Source: Kordiimonadales bacterium IMCC3096 (lineage in GTDB: Bacteria; Pseudomonadota; Alphaproteobacteria; Minwuiales; Minwuiaceae). From it: a stretch of DNA of 64,000 nt. Each line of letters begins with the position of its first letter. Positions within the stretch are counted from its first letter, which is position 1. A program made the position numbers and the translations under genes. Below the pieces are notes generated by a model. It did not search any database. It was not told the DNA's origin and worked only from the letters and a program-made list of their open reading frames with translations. Shown here one piece after another: positions 1 to 9,664 of the stretch. The stretch lies in the NCBI GenBank assembly GCA_016865035.1, contig CP018227.1, positions 590,001 through 654,000 on the forward strand, read 5' to 3'.

Positions 1-118
1 CATGCAGGGGCAGGAATGTGCGAAAGCCCTGCCGATCCAGATTGCGCAACGCGATGCGCTGACAGTTGGGTTTCAACTGCGCCAGATACCACCGCTCAGC
101 AGTTTCGGTCGCCGCCAT
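1..118 (-). CDS. NusG/RfaH-like transcription antiterminator, N-terminal part (cut by window edge)
   Basis: The minus-strand frame opens at an ATG at 118 and stays open to base 1, giving the first 39 residues. They contain WYLAQLKPN followed by a basic helix and a GFRTFLPLH segment, which is the start of the NGN domain of NusG, RfaH and their EPS-locus paralogues. A GAGAGG ribosome site lies just upstream of the ATG. Specialised NusG paralogues bind paused RNA polymerase and carry it through long polysaccharide operons. This gene is divergent from a roughly 29-kb polysaccharide operon, so it is the natural candidate to act on it. The KOW domain and the stop codon lie outside the window. It is too short to say which paralogue subgroup it is. 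Confidence 0.75.
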   Translation of the reverse strand, partial: MAATETAERWYLAQLKPNCQRIALRNLDRQGFRTFLPLH

Positions 119-142
119 CGGCCTCTCGTTCGGTCAAGTGAT

Positions 143-158
143 TGCTCAATAATGAACA
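143..158. promoter_or_regulatory. Imperfect palindrome, site 1 (candidate MarR operator)
   Basis: The site reads TGCTCA-ATAA-TGAACA, a dyad with one mismatch between the arms. Together with a near-identical copy at 267-282 it lies between the divergent NusG-like and MarR-type genes. Its size suits a winged-helix dimer such as MarR. Assignment to the MarR protein encoded at 421 is inference from position only. Confidence 0.4.
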
Positions 159-266
159 TTGCATCTGCGGTTGTGGATTTGAAGTGCGAAGCGTCACGTC
201 AGGTGCGTCATCATGGCCCGTGAACCGCGGCTCCATAAGCTGTCACAAGGCTTGCCTGCCACATAT

Positions 267-282
267 CGCTCAATTATGAACG
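267..282. promoter_or_regulatory. Imperfect palindrome, site 2 (candidate MarR operator)
   Basis: The site reads CGCTCA-ATTA-TGAACG and matches site 1 at 13 of 16 positions. It lies 124 bp from site 1 and 139 bp before the MarR-type start codon. Two copies of the same dyad in one short divergent region suggest cooperative or dual-promoter control, possibly autoregulation. Confidence 0.4.
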
Positions 283-364
283 CGGCATGATCTGCACCGA
301 TTCGCAGGCTCACCGCCCCTATCCGCCCCCGCAACGTCACCGGCGCACCGCAGTGCAGACCGGT

Positions 365-376
365 GCGGTAGCCGTG
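365..376 (+). promoter_or_regulatory. ops/JUMPstart-like element
   Basis: The leader contains GCGGTAGC followed by CGTG. The enterobacterial ops pause element recruited by RfaH reads GGCGGTAGCGTG, so the match is close apart from one extra C. It lies about 45 bp before the first gene of the operon, where an ops element would be expected, and a NusG/RfaH-like gene is encoded next door. No ops consensus is established for this lineage, so this is a lead rather than an assignment. Confidence 0.25.
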
Positions 377-420
377 GTGAACCAGATTCCGCAGCAGACT
401 ACAAGGCCCGTCGCCCGCTG

Positions 421-801
421 ATGGCCGGCAGTCGCAAGACATCGCAGGAAGATGTGCATTTCCGCGTACTTCGCCTGCTGGAGGAAAATCCGGAGATGAG
501 CCAGCGCGATCTGGCACAGGCCGTCGGGATCAGTGTCGGCGGCGCGCACTATTGCCTCAATGCGCTGATCGAGAAGGGGTGGGTCAAGATCGGCAATTTC
601 TCCGCCGCGCGGGACAAGCGCCGCTATGCCTACATCCTGACACCAAAGGGCATTTCGGAGAAATCAGCCCTCACCGGGCGCTTCCTGAAACGGAAGATGG
701 CCGAATATGAGGCGCTGAAGGCCGAGATCGATGCCCTGAAGGTCGAACTGGAACCGGACATCGACCAGTCCGTGCCCCAGAAGCAGGCGCAGCAGAAATG
801 A
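421..801 (+). CDS. MarR family EPS-associated transcriptional regulator
   Basis: This 126-residue protein has an N-terminal winged helix-turn-helix (about residues 8-80) with the segment SQRDLAQAVGISVGGAHYCL, and a C-terminal coiled coil rich in Lys and Glu (about 85-118). This matches the EPS-associated MarR family (TIGR04176-type) found at the head of exopolysaccharide operons. It would control transcription of the operon it starts. The stop overlaps the galE start by four bases, so the two are translationally coupled. Two palindromes upstream are candidate operators. The ligand, if any, is unknown. The start at 421 is the first in-frame ATG and fits the family length. Confidence 0.85.
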   Translation: MAGSRKTSQEDVHFRVLRLLEENPEMSQRDLAQAVGISVGGAHYCLNALIEKGWVKIGNFSAARDKRRYAYILTPKGISEKSALTGRFLKRKMAEYEALKAEIDALKVELEPDIDQSVPQKQAQQK

Positions 802-1802
802 CCCGCGTACTCGTCACAGGCGGCGCCGGCTACATCGGTGCCCATACCTGCAAGGTGCTGGCAGCGGCGGGGCACGAGCCGATCGTGTATGACAATCTTG
901 TCCATGGTCACCGTCACGCCGTCCAGTGGGGACCGTTCGCGCAGGGCGACATCCTGGACCGCGCCAGACTGGATGAAGTCATCGCCGAACATGCGCCGGA
1001 GGCCGTGATCCATTTCGCCGCCTTCGCCTATGTCGGCGAGTCGGTGACCGATCCCGGCAAGTACTATCGCAACAATGTGGCAGGCAGCCTGAACCTGATC
1101 GAGGCGATCCGCGATCACGGCATTGCGCACATGGTGTTCTCCAGCACCTGCGCGACCTATGGCGTGCCGGAGAGCGTTCCGATCACGGAAGATGCACCGC
1201 AGCATCCGATCAATCCCTACGGCCAGTCGAAGCTGACGGTGGAGCGGATGATGGCTGATTTCGAGCAGGCGCACGGTCTGGGCTGGATCGCCCTGCGCTA
1301 CTTCAATGCCTCGGGCGCGGACCCCGATGGCGAGACCGGTGAGGATCACACGCCGGAAACACATCTGATCCCGCTGATCCTGGATGCCGCGGCCGGGCGA
1401 CGGGCCGCCATTACCGTCTTCGGCGATGACTACGACACGCCGGACGGCAGCTGCATCCGTGACTACATCCATGTCACCGACCTGGCCGATGCGCATCTGC
1501 GTGCGCTGGAGGGGCTGCAGCGCGGCCTGCCCTCCGGAGCCTTCAATCTGGGCAACGGCACTGGCTATTCCGTCTTCGAGGTCATTCAGGCGGTGGAACG
1601 CGTCACCGGCCTGACCGTGCCCGTGGAGATCGGCCCGCGCCGCCCGGGCGACCCCGGCCGCCTTGTCGGCAGCGCCGAAAAGGCCCGTCGTGAACTGGGC
1701 TGGCAACCACGCTTTGCTGCACTGGACGAGATCATCCGCACCGCCTGGAACTGGCACGGGAAGCTCCACGGTCGCACCGAAGCAACAGGCTTGCGCGCCT
1801 GA
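798..1802 (+). CDS. galE: UDP-glucose 4-epimerase
   Basis: This 334-residue short-chain dehydrogenase interconverts UDP-glucose and UDP-galactose, or the N-acetylated forms, in the cytoplasm. The NAD-binding GGAGYIG lies at residues 8-14, the SST catalytic segment at 115-117, and the Tyr-x3-Lys pair at Y141 and K145. Length and motif spacing are typical of GalE. The ATG overlaps the end of the MarR gene and the stop overlaps the next glycosyltransferase, so it is inside the polysaccharide operon and supplies a nucleotide sugar to it. Specificity for acetylated sugars cannot be read by eye. Confidence 0.9.
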   Translation: MTRVLVTGGAGYIGAHTCKVLAAAGHEPIVYDNLVHGHRHAVQWGPFAQGDILDRARLDEVIAEHAPEAVIHFAAFAYVGESVTDPGKYYRNNVAGSLNLIEAIRDHGIAHMVFSSTCATYGVPESVPITEDAPQHPINPYGQSKLTVERMMADFEQAHGLGWIALRYFNASGADPDGETGEDHTPETHLIPLILDAAAGRRAAITVFGDDYDTPDGSCIRDYIHVTDLADAHLRALEGLQRGLPSGAFNLGNGTGYSVFEVIQAVERVTGLTVPVEIGPRRPGDPGRLVGSAEKARRELGWQPRFAALDEIIRTAWNWHGKLHGRTEATGLRA

Positions 1803-2890
1803 TGCGCATCTATGCCCTGATCACGGATGCCTATGGGGGGCACGGCGGCGTCGCGGTCTACAATCGCGACCTGCTTTCCGCCTTCCTGCAACACCCAAGG
1901 GTGACCGAGGTGATCGCGGTTCCCCGGGTGATCAGTCACACCATGGAGGCCCTGCCGGAAGGGCTGACCTATCGCACCGGTGCGGCCGGTGGCGTTGTCC
2001 GGTTCCTCGCGACCATCGTCAGGGACCTGCCACGCATCGCGCGGAGCGACATGATCTACTGCGGACACCTGAACCTTGCGCCCCTCGCCTGGGCACTGGG
2101 CAAGCTGTTCGGCCGACCGGTGCTTGGCGCCCTCTATGGCATCGAGGCCTGGCGTCCCTCCAGCCGTCGAATGACAGCCTGGGCCAGCCGCCACCTCGCC
2201 CGGTACTATGCCATCAGCAACTATACCCGCGACCGTTTCACTTCCTGGTCCCGTGTCCCGGACGCGCGCATCGACCTGCTGCCCAACGCGATCCATCTGC
2301 AGGACTATGCCCCGGGCGAGAAATCCGAGGTGCTGGCGGCGCGCTTCGGCCTGCAGAACCGCAAGGTCCTGCTGACGTTCGGGCGCCTGGTCTCGAAGGA
2401 GCGTGCGAAGGGTTTCGACGAGGTGCTGCAGGTGCTGCCGACCCTGGTGGCCGAAGATCCGTCCATCGCCTATCTGATCGCCGGCGACGGCGACTACCGG
2501 CGGCGGCTGGAAGACCGGGTGGCCGAGCTGCACCTTGGCGAACATGTCGTGTTCACCGGCTTCGTCGAGGAAGCGGAGAAGGCTGATCTCTATCGCCTCG
2601 CCGACCTGTATGTCATGCCGAGCCGGGGCGAGGGCTTCGGTTTCGTCTTCCTGGAGGCCATGGCGAGCGGCGTCCCCGTCATCGCCAGTTCGACCGATGG
2701 CAGCCGCGACGCGGTGCGTGACGGCCAGCTGGGCGAGATGGTCGATCCGGACCGGCCGGAGGAACTGCTTGGCGCCATACGGCGCGGCCTGAACGCACCG
2801 CGCGGGGTGCCCGATGGCCTTTCGTACTTTGCCTTCGGCCAGTTTGCCGAGCGCGTTCGCGACATTCTGGACGGGATGGTGAAACGGTGA
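1802..2890 (+). CDS. Glycosyltransferase family 4
   Basis: This 362-residue protein has the GT-B fold pattern of GT4 enzymes: a Gly-rich N-terminal loop (GGHGGVAVYNRDLL), a KGFDEVLQVL donor-side segment, and the E-x7-E motif within GEGFGFVFLEAMASG starting at residue 276. It would transfer a sugar from a nucleotide donor to the growing lipid-linked glycan on the cytoplasmic face of the inner membrane. The start ATG overlaps the galE stop by one base. Donor and acceptor are not predictable from the sequence. Confidence 0.85.
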   Translation: MRIYALITDAYGGHGGVAVYNRDLLSAFLQHPRVTEVIAVPRVISHTMEALPEGLTYRTGAAGGVVRFLATIVRDLPRIARSDMIYCGHLNLAPLAWALGKLFGRPVLGALYGIEAWRPSSRRMTAWASRHLARYYAISNYTRDRFTSWSRVPDARIDLLPNAIHLQDYAPGEKSEVLAARFGLQNRKVLLTFGRLVSKERAKGFDEVLQVLPTLVAEDPSIAYLIAGDGDYRRRLEDRVAELHLGEHVVFTGFVEEAEKADLYRLADLYVMPSRGEGFGFVFLEAMASGVPVIASSTDGSRDAVRDGQLGEMVDPDRPEELLGAIRRGLNAPRGVPDGLSYFAFGQFAERVRDILDGMVKR

Positions 2891-3858
2891 GCGGCCAGGT
2901 AACGGCCCTGATCTGCGGGGTGTCCGGCCAGGACGGGGCCTATCTGGCCCGGCTGCTGCTGGACAAGGGCTATCGGGTCATCGGCACCTCCCGCGATGCC
3001 ACGACCAACAGTTTCACTAACCTGGAACACCTGGGCATCGCGGACCGGGTCGAGACCGCCTCCATGGTTCTGACCGACTTCCGCAGTGTGCTGCAGACCC
3101 TGAGCCGCTTCGAGCCCGACGAGATCTACAATCTCGCCGGTCAGAGTTCGGTCGGCCTCTCGTTCCAGCAGCCGGTCGAGACGCTGGACAGTATCGCGGG
3201 CGGCACCATCAACCTGCTGGAGGCGGTGCGCTTCACCGGGCGTCCCATGAAGCTCTACAATGCCGGTTCCAGCGAATGTTTCGGTGATACCGGCGGCAAG
3301 GCCGCAAACGAGGATACCGCCTTCCGTCCGCGCAGCCCCTATGCGACCGCCAAGGCGACAGCGCACTGGGCGGTCGCGAACTATCGTGAAGCCTATGGCC
3401 TGCACGCCTGCACAGGCATCCTGTTCAATCATGAATCACCGTTGCGGCCCGCCCGCTTCGTCACGCGCAAGATCGTCAACGGCGCCTGCCGTATTGCCCG
3501 CGACGGCGGCGGGGTACTGCAGCTCGGCAATCTCTCGGTCAGCCGGGACTGGGGCTGGGCACCGGAATATGTCGATGCAATGTGGCGGATGCTGCAGACC
3601 GACGCGCCGTCGGACTATGTCATCGCCACCGGCACCAGCCATACGCTGCAGGCCTTCTGCGATGCGGCATTTGCCGAACTCGGCCTGGACGCCGCCGCAC
3701 ATGTCGAAATGGATGAAGACCTCAAGCGCCCTTCGGACATCGCGTTTGGCCAGGGCGATGCCAGCCGGGCCGCCCGCGACCTTGGCTGGACAGCGGGATA
3801 TCGGATGAAGGACATCGTGAAGGCCATGGTCGAGTCAGAGAAAGCCCTGCATGACTGA
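2887..3858 (+). CDS. gmd: GDP-mannose 4,6-dehydratase-like SDR
   Basis: This 323-residue extended SDR has the GMD-type nucleotide loop GVSGQDGAYL at residues 11-20, SSE at 128-130, the Tyr-x3-Lys pair at Y152 and K156, and the NHESPLRP segment typical of GDP-mannose 4,6-dehydratases. The reaction would give GDP-4-keto-6-deoxymannose, the precursor of rhamnose, fucose or perosamine. The usual Arg-Arg just after the first strand is replaced by TSRDATT, so the substrate may differ. The GTG start overlaps the previous stop as GTGA. No matching reductase or perosamine synthase is obvious next to it. Confidence 0.75.
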   Translation: MSGQVTALICGVSGQDGAYLARLLLDKGYRVIGTSRDATTNSFTNLEHLGIADRVETASMVLTDFRSVLQTLSRFEPDEIYNLAGQSSVGLSFQQPVETLDSIAGGTINLLEAVRFTGRPMKLYNAGSSECFGDTGGKAANEDTAFRPRSPYATAKATAHWAVANYREAYGLHACTGILFNHESPLRPARFVTRKIVNGACRIARDGGGVLQLGNLSVSRDWGWAPEYVDAMWRMLQTDAPSDYVIATGTSHTLQAFCDAAFAELGLDAAAHVEMDEDLKRPSDIAFGQGDASRAARDLGWTAGYRMKDIVKAMVESEKALHD

Positions 3859-4737
3859 GACAGACAAGATCGCGACGGGCCTGCCTGCCACGCAGGCTGA
3901 TGTACAGTGGACCCGTGTCATCCAGCCTCAGCGGGGCCTGTTCTCCGTCCCACTTGCGGAGATCTGGGCCTACCGTGACCTGCTGCTGCTGCTGGTGCGA
4001 CGCGATTTCGTTGCGCTCTACAAGCAGACAGTGCTGGGGCCGATCTGGTTCGTCATCCAGCCCGTGATGATGACCATCGTGTTCACCATCGTCTTCGGCA
4101 ACATCGCCAACATCTCCACCGATGGTGTGCCACACACGGTCTTCTATCTGGCCGGGATCACCATGTGGACGTTCTTTGCCGATGCCTTCACCAAGACATC
4201 CGAAACGTTCATCATCAACGCCAACATCTTCGGCAAGGTCTACTTTCCCCGCGTGATCGTGCCGCTCTCGGTGGTGCTGTCGGGGCTGCTGAAGTTTGCG
4301 GTCCAGTTCACCATCCTGGTCGGTTTCGTCGCCTATTTCGCGGCGACGACGGAGATCGTGCGTCCGAACTGGGCCGTGCTGCTGCTGCCGGTCCTGTTGC
4401 TGATGATGGGCACGCTGGGTCTCAGTCTCGGCATGATCATCTCCGCCCTGACCACAAAGTACCGGGACCTGCGGTTCCTGATGCAGTTCGGGGTCCAGCT
4501 GCTGATGTATGCGACGCCGGTGATCTATCCCGTCTCGTCCCTGCCCGAGGCCTATCGGGTCTACATCCTCGCCAACCCGATCACGCCCATCGTGGAGACC
4601 TTCCGCTATGCCTTTGTCGGCCGGGGAGACTTCGACCCGATGCATCTGGCCTACAGCGGCGGTGTGATCCTGGCCCTGCTGATCCTGGCGACGGTGATCT
4701 TCAATCAGGTCGAGAAGAATTTCATGGATACCGTCTG

Positions 4738-4738
<1 letters not shown>
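3851..4738 (+). CDS. wzm: O-antigen/polysaccharide ABC exporter, permease (Wzm-like)
   Basis: This 295-residue protein has about six hydrophobic segments and the cytoplasmic entry sequence typical of ABC-2 polysaccharide permeases (the LVRRDF and YKQTVLGPIWFVIQP region). With the next gene it forms the transporter that moves an undecaprenyl-linked glycan across the inner membrane. It overlaps the gmd end and its TGA overlaps the ATG of the ATPase gene, so the pair is translationally coupled. Length is close to the family norm. Confidence 0.9.
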
Positions 4739-6026
<1,288 letters not shown>

Positions 6027-6030
<4 letters not shown>

Positions 6031-6704
6031 AACTGCAGTACCGCAACAAGTTCGGGTCCCTGCCCGTTCGCATCCTGCGGCGGTTCGGGCGCGCATTGCG
6101 GCGAACGGGCTACAATGCGCTCGTCCTGTTGCCAGGATTCCGTTTCCTGAAGGCATACGAGGGCAAGCAGGGTCCGATCACGCTCTCGATCTGGTTCATG
6201 CAGAAAGTGCTTGGTTTCAATCGTGCCGCCTATTGGGGTGTCCATTTCACCAGCAAGGTGACCCAACCCAAGCAGATCATCGTCGGCAGGAACACGAACC
6301 CCGGGATAGAACCAGGATGCTACATTCAGGGCATCGGCACCGTGATCATCGGAGACTATACCGCGATCGCAGCGCGCACTTCGATCATCAGTGCCAATCA
6401 TGACCTGTACGACCTCAACAAGCACCTGCCCGGTCGCGTCGAGATTGGGTCGAATTGCTGGATCGGGGTCAATTGCGTGATCCTGCCCGATGTAACCTTG
6501 GGTGATTTTACGATCGTCGCCGCCGGCAGCATCGTCACAAAGCCCTTTCCTGAAGGCTATTGCGTCATTGCAGGGAACCCTGCCCGGAAGATCCGGGACC
6601 TGGATAGGGAACGCTGCCACCCGCGCAACGAAACCGACCCCTACATCGGCTATATGCCTGCGGCTGAATTCGAAGCCTACCGGGCGGCCTATCTATGGAC
6701 CTGA
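6027..6704 (+). CDS. Left-handed beta-helix (hexapeptide repeat) acyltransferase
   Basis: This 225-residue protein carries hexapeptide repeats from about residue 95 to 190, including IGSNCWIGVNCVILPDV and TIVAAGSIVTK, and ends in the AGNPARKIRDL segment typical of WcaF/LacA-like O- and N-acetyltransferases. A His in SANHDLY is the likely catalytic base. It probably acetylates a sugar of the glycan or its precursor in the cytoplasm. The ATG at 6027 was preferred over one at 6003 because it gives a four-base ATGA overlap with the ATPase gene. Acceptor unknown. Confidence 0.8.
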
Positions 6705-6759
6705 AGGATCAGCTTCATGGTTTGCCAGCCAATGCCGCTGCCAGAGCGGAGAATGTGAA

Positions 6760-7854
6760 GTGACAGTTCCAGAGCAGAACCATTTCGCCTGTTCGCGCTG
6801 CATCCTGACGAAGGCGGACGCTCCAAACCTGACCTTCGACGAAGATGGTGTCTGCGACCAGTGCCGCAGCTTCGATATTGCATATGCCAAGGTGCCGAGA
6901 ACCTGGGACGAGGCCGAACCGGAGCTCAACCGGACCGTCGAACAGCTGAAGGCGGCGGGAAAGGGAAAGCCCTACGACTGTCTGATCGGGCTCTCCGGCG
7001 GGGTGGACAGCACCTATATCGCATACCTGATGAAGCAGCATGGGCTGCGGCCGCTGGCAGTACATTTCGACAATGGCTGGAACACGGAGCTGGCCGTCGA
7101 GAACATTGACCGCATCGTCACCAGGCTGAACATCGATCTGGTGACATATGTCATCGATATCGAGGTACTGACCGACCACGCGATCTTCTGGGCACTGTAC
7201 GACATCGCGATGCGCAACCGCATCAAGTACATCATCAGCGGAGTCAATGTCGCTACCGAGCACATCATGCCGGATGGCTGGAACTACGAGAAGTACGACG
7301 CCTACAACATCATGGACATCTATCGAAAGCATGGTGGTGCGAGAAAGCTGAGCAACTACCCGCTCATGGATCGACGGAAGTGGCGGAAGCTGATGCGATC
7401 CGGCATCGAGCAGATCCAGATCCTGAACCTGATTCCCTATGACGTGGCCGAAGTACGCGAGACCATCGAGAGGGAACTTGGCTGGCGCCCCTATACCGGC
7501 AAGCATCACGAGTCGATCTTCACCCGTTTCTACCAGGGCTATCTGCTGCCCAGGAAATTCGGTGTCGACAAGCGAAAGGCCCATCTGTCCAACCTGGTGT
7601 GCAGTGGCCAGATGACCCGTGACGAGGCCTTGCGCGAGTTTCAGCAGGAAATCTATTCGCCTGAAGAACAACGCGAAGATCTGGAATTTGTCTGCAAGAA
7701 GCTTCAGATTTCGCAAGAGGAATTCGAAGATTTCATGCGCGCGCCGCCGCGGCGGCATCTGGACTTCGAGAACCACAAGTGGTTCTTCGCACGGTATCCG
7801 ATCTTCAAGCCCCTGCTGCCGCTGTGGCGCCTGTACAAGCGGCGCACCGCCTGA
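6760..7854 (+). CDS. N-acetyl sugar amidotransferase, copy 1 (WbpG/PseA type) with an 18-residue internal deletion
   Basis: This 364-residue protein belongs to the N-acetyl sugar amidotransferases, which turn an acetamido group into an acetamidino group using ATP and ammonia. It has a zinc-ribbon Cys set at C11, C14, C32 and C35 and a PP-loop SGGVDS at residues 79-84. The start is a GTG at 6760 with a GGAG ribosome site eight bases before it. Compared with the paralogue at 17726, it lacks exactly 18 residues between D133 and I134, in frame. HisH and HisF paralogues downstream (10636-12082) can supply ammonia. Codon use and the rest of the protein look normal, so it may still be active. Confidence 0.85.
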   Translation: MTVPEQNHFACSRCILTKADAPNLTFDEDGVCDQCRSFDIAYAKVPRTWDEAEPELNRTVEQLKAAGKGKPYDCLIGLSGGVDSTYIAYLMKQHGLRPLAVHFDNGWNTELAVENIDRIVTRLNIDLVTYVIDIEVLTDHAIFWALYDIAMRNRIKYIISGVNVATEHIMPDGWNYEKYDAYNIMDIYRKHGGARKLSNYPLMDRRKWRKLMRSGIEQIQILNLIPYDVAEVRETIERELGWRPYTGKHHESIFTRFYQGYLLPRKFGVDKRKAHLSNLVCSGQMTRDEALREFQQEIYSPEEQREDLEFVCKKLQISQEEFEDFMRAPPRRHLDFENHKWFFARYPIFKPLLPLWRLYKRRTA

Positions 7855-7857
7855 GCC

Positions 7858-8892
7858 ATGCCCCCCGTCGTCTCCATCCTGACCCCCAGTTTCAACCGCG
7901 AGGACCTTGTCGCGGAAACGCTGGACTCCGTGCTGGCACAGACATGGCCCCACTGGGAAATGCTGGTGGTCGACGATGGCTCGACGGACAGGACCAGAGA
8001 TGTCGTGGCGGAGTATGCCGCGCGGGACAGCAGGATTCGGCTGTTCGATCGCACATGGCAACCCAAGGGTGCATGCACCTGCCGGAACGAAGGCGTTTCG
8101 ATGTCCACTGGCGATTACGTCATGTTCCTGGATACCGACGACATCATCGAACCCTTCTGCCTGGAGAACCGGGTGAAGGCCATGGAAGGCGATCCGGACC
8201 TCGATTTCGCGATCTTTCCCGGGTTGATGTTCGCGCATGTACCGAATGACCTCGGCCTCTGGTGGAACACCGACAAGCCGGAAGATGAACTGACCCGGCA
8301 ATTCCGCGGCGATGCCATCGCACAGGGGACGGGCGTTCTCTGGCGCAAGGACTCCTTTGTCCGGATCGGCATGTGGGACCTGGAACTGATGCTCTGGCAG
8401 GATATCGAGCTGTTCTTCCGCGCCTACATCCAGGGCTACCGCTATCGCAAGTTCTTCGACCTGCCGCCTGACCTGCACAACCGCGTAAATCCGACGAGCC
8501 TGAGCCGCGGCAATTTCTTCAGCCCGGAGAAGCAGTTGAGCCGGATCAGGGTAGCGAAACAGGCCGCGTCAATGCTGCGTCAGAACGGTCAGCAGCATCG
8601 GCTGAACGAGCTGCGCTACATGGTGGCGGAAATCGTGGCCGGTGCCGCCCGTTCCGGGCAGCCACGCCTCGCTGTCTCATTCCTGCTCTGGGCTTTCAGG
8701 GAGGGTGCAGTCAGCACCCTGGAGGCGTTGCGCATCGCTGGTGTCATCTGCCTCTACGGCGGGCGCCTGACGCGGTTCACGCTGTTTCGCCGCTGGGCCG
8801 AAGCGCTGCAGACCCCCTTCGTCGGGAATGGAACAATCGGCCAGATCCCGACCACCACTCCAGTCACGAAAATGGCAGGCACACCCTCATGA
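7858..8892 (+). CDS. Glycosyltransferase family 2
   Basis: This 344-residue protein has the GT-A start VVSILTPSFNRE, the VVDDGSTDRT nucleotide-binding segment and the metal-binding DTDD in MFLDTDDI. A long C-terminal part of about 120 residues follows the catalytic domain. It would add a sugar to the lipid-linked glycan on the cytoplasmic side. It starts three bases after the amidotransferase gene and overlaps the next gene by four bases. Donor and linkage cannot be predicted. Confidence 0.85.
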   Translation: MPPVVSILTPSFNREDLVAETLDSVLAQTWPHWEMLVVDDGSTDRTRDVVAEYAARDSRIRLFDRTWQPKGACTCRNEGVSMSTGDYVMFLDTDDIIEPFCLENRVKAMEGDPDLDFAIFPGLMFAHVPNDLGLWWNTDKPEDELTRQFRGDAIAQGTGVLWRKDSFVRIGMWDLELMLWQDIELFFRAYIQGYRYRKFFDLPPDLHNRVNPTSLSRGNFFSPEKQLSRIRVAKQAASMLRQNGQQHRLNELRYMVAEIVAGAARSGQPRLAVSFLLWAFREGAVSTLEALRIAGVICLYGGRLTRFTLFRRWAEALQTPFVGNGTIGQIPTTTPVTKMAGTPS

Positions 8893-9659
8893 CGAGATCC
8901 CTCGCTGCAATCATTCCGGCCGCAGGTCGTGGGTCACGGCTGAAGCCGTTTCCCTGTCCGAAGGAACTCTTCCCGGTCGGCTATCAGGACGTGATGATTG
9001 ATGGCGTGCTGGAGAAACGGCCGAAGGTGGTCAGCCAGTACCTGCTGGAACACCTGGTCTCGGCCGGCGCGGAGCAGGTGTTCATCGTCCTGGGCGAAGG
9101 CAAGTCCGATATCATGCAGTATTACGGCAACGGCACCCGCTTCGGGGCCCATGTCAGCTACCTGTTCCAGGAAGAGCTGCATGGCATGCCCTACGCCATT
9201 GATCTGGCCCGCCCCTGGCTCGACGACCATACGGTTCTGTTCGGGATGCCGGACACGATCATTGAACCCGCCGATTGTTTCAGCCAGTTGCTGGCGTTTC
9301 ATGATCGCCACGAAGCCGATCTGACACTGGCCCTGTTTCCGACCGACAACCCGAGCAAGTTCGGCATGGTCGACATGGATGCGAACCACGACGTCATCTG
9401 GACCTACGACAAGCCGGAGACATCGGACCTGCCCTGTACCTGGGGGGCCTGCTGCTGGTCGCCTGCATTCACCGCATTGATCGGCGAGTATCTCGGCAAA
9501 CTGACGCCTGGCACGCGCGAGGTCGTGCTGGGGGACGTCTTCAATCATGCAATCGAGCGGAAGATGCGGGTCAAGGCCACCTCGTTCGAAGGGGCGAAAT
9601 ACATCGACATCGGCACCACCGCCGAACTCAACCTGGCCCTGCAACAGTTCAATCTCTGA
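8889..9659 (+). CDS. Sugar-1-phosphate nucleotidyltransferase
   Basis: This 256-residue protein starts with LAAIIPAAGRGSRLKPF, the G-x-G-x-R loop of sugar nucleotidyltransferases, followed by the PKELFPVG segment. It would join a sugar-1-phosphate to an NTP to make an activated donor. It belongs to the broad RmlA/GalU/GlmU superfamily but lacks clear markers for one of them. The end FEGAKYIDIGTTAELNLAL is typical of the group. It overlaps the GT2 gene upstream by four bases. The substrate is unknown. Confidence 0.75.
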   Translation: MTRSLAAIIPAAGRGSRLKPFPCPKELFPVGYQDVMIDGVLEKRPKVVSQYLLEHLVSAGAEQVFIVLGEGKSDIMQYYGNGTRFGAHVSYLFQEELHGMPYAIDLARPWLDDHTVLFGMPDTIIEPADCFSQLLAFHDRHEADLTLALFPTDNPSKFGMVDMDANHDVIWTYDKPETSDLPCTWGACCWSPAFTALIGEYLGKLTPGTREVVLGDVFNHAIERKMRVKATSFEGAKYIDIGTTAELNLALQQFNL

Positions 9660-9664
9660 GCAGC

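Noticed and set aside
630-1769. Long antisense frame over galE (and many similar frames over other genes)
   Set aside because: High GC at third positions opens long frames on the opposite strand. The frames have no family motifs and lie fully across well-supported genes.
6760-7854. Amidotransferase copy 1 as a pseudogene
   Set aside because: The missing 54 bases keep the frame, the PP-loop and zinc cysteines are intact, and codon use is normal.
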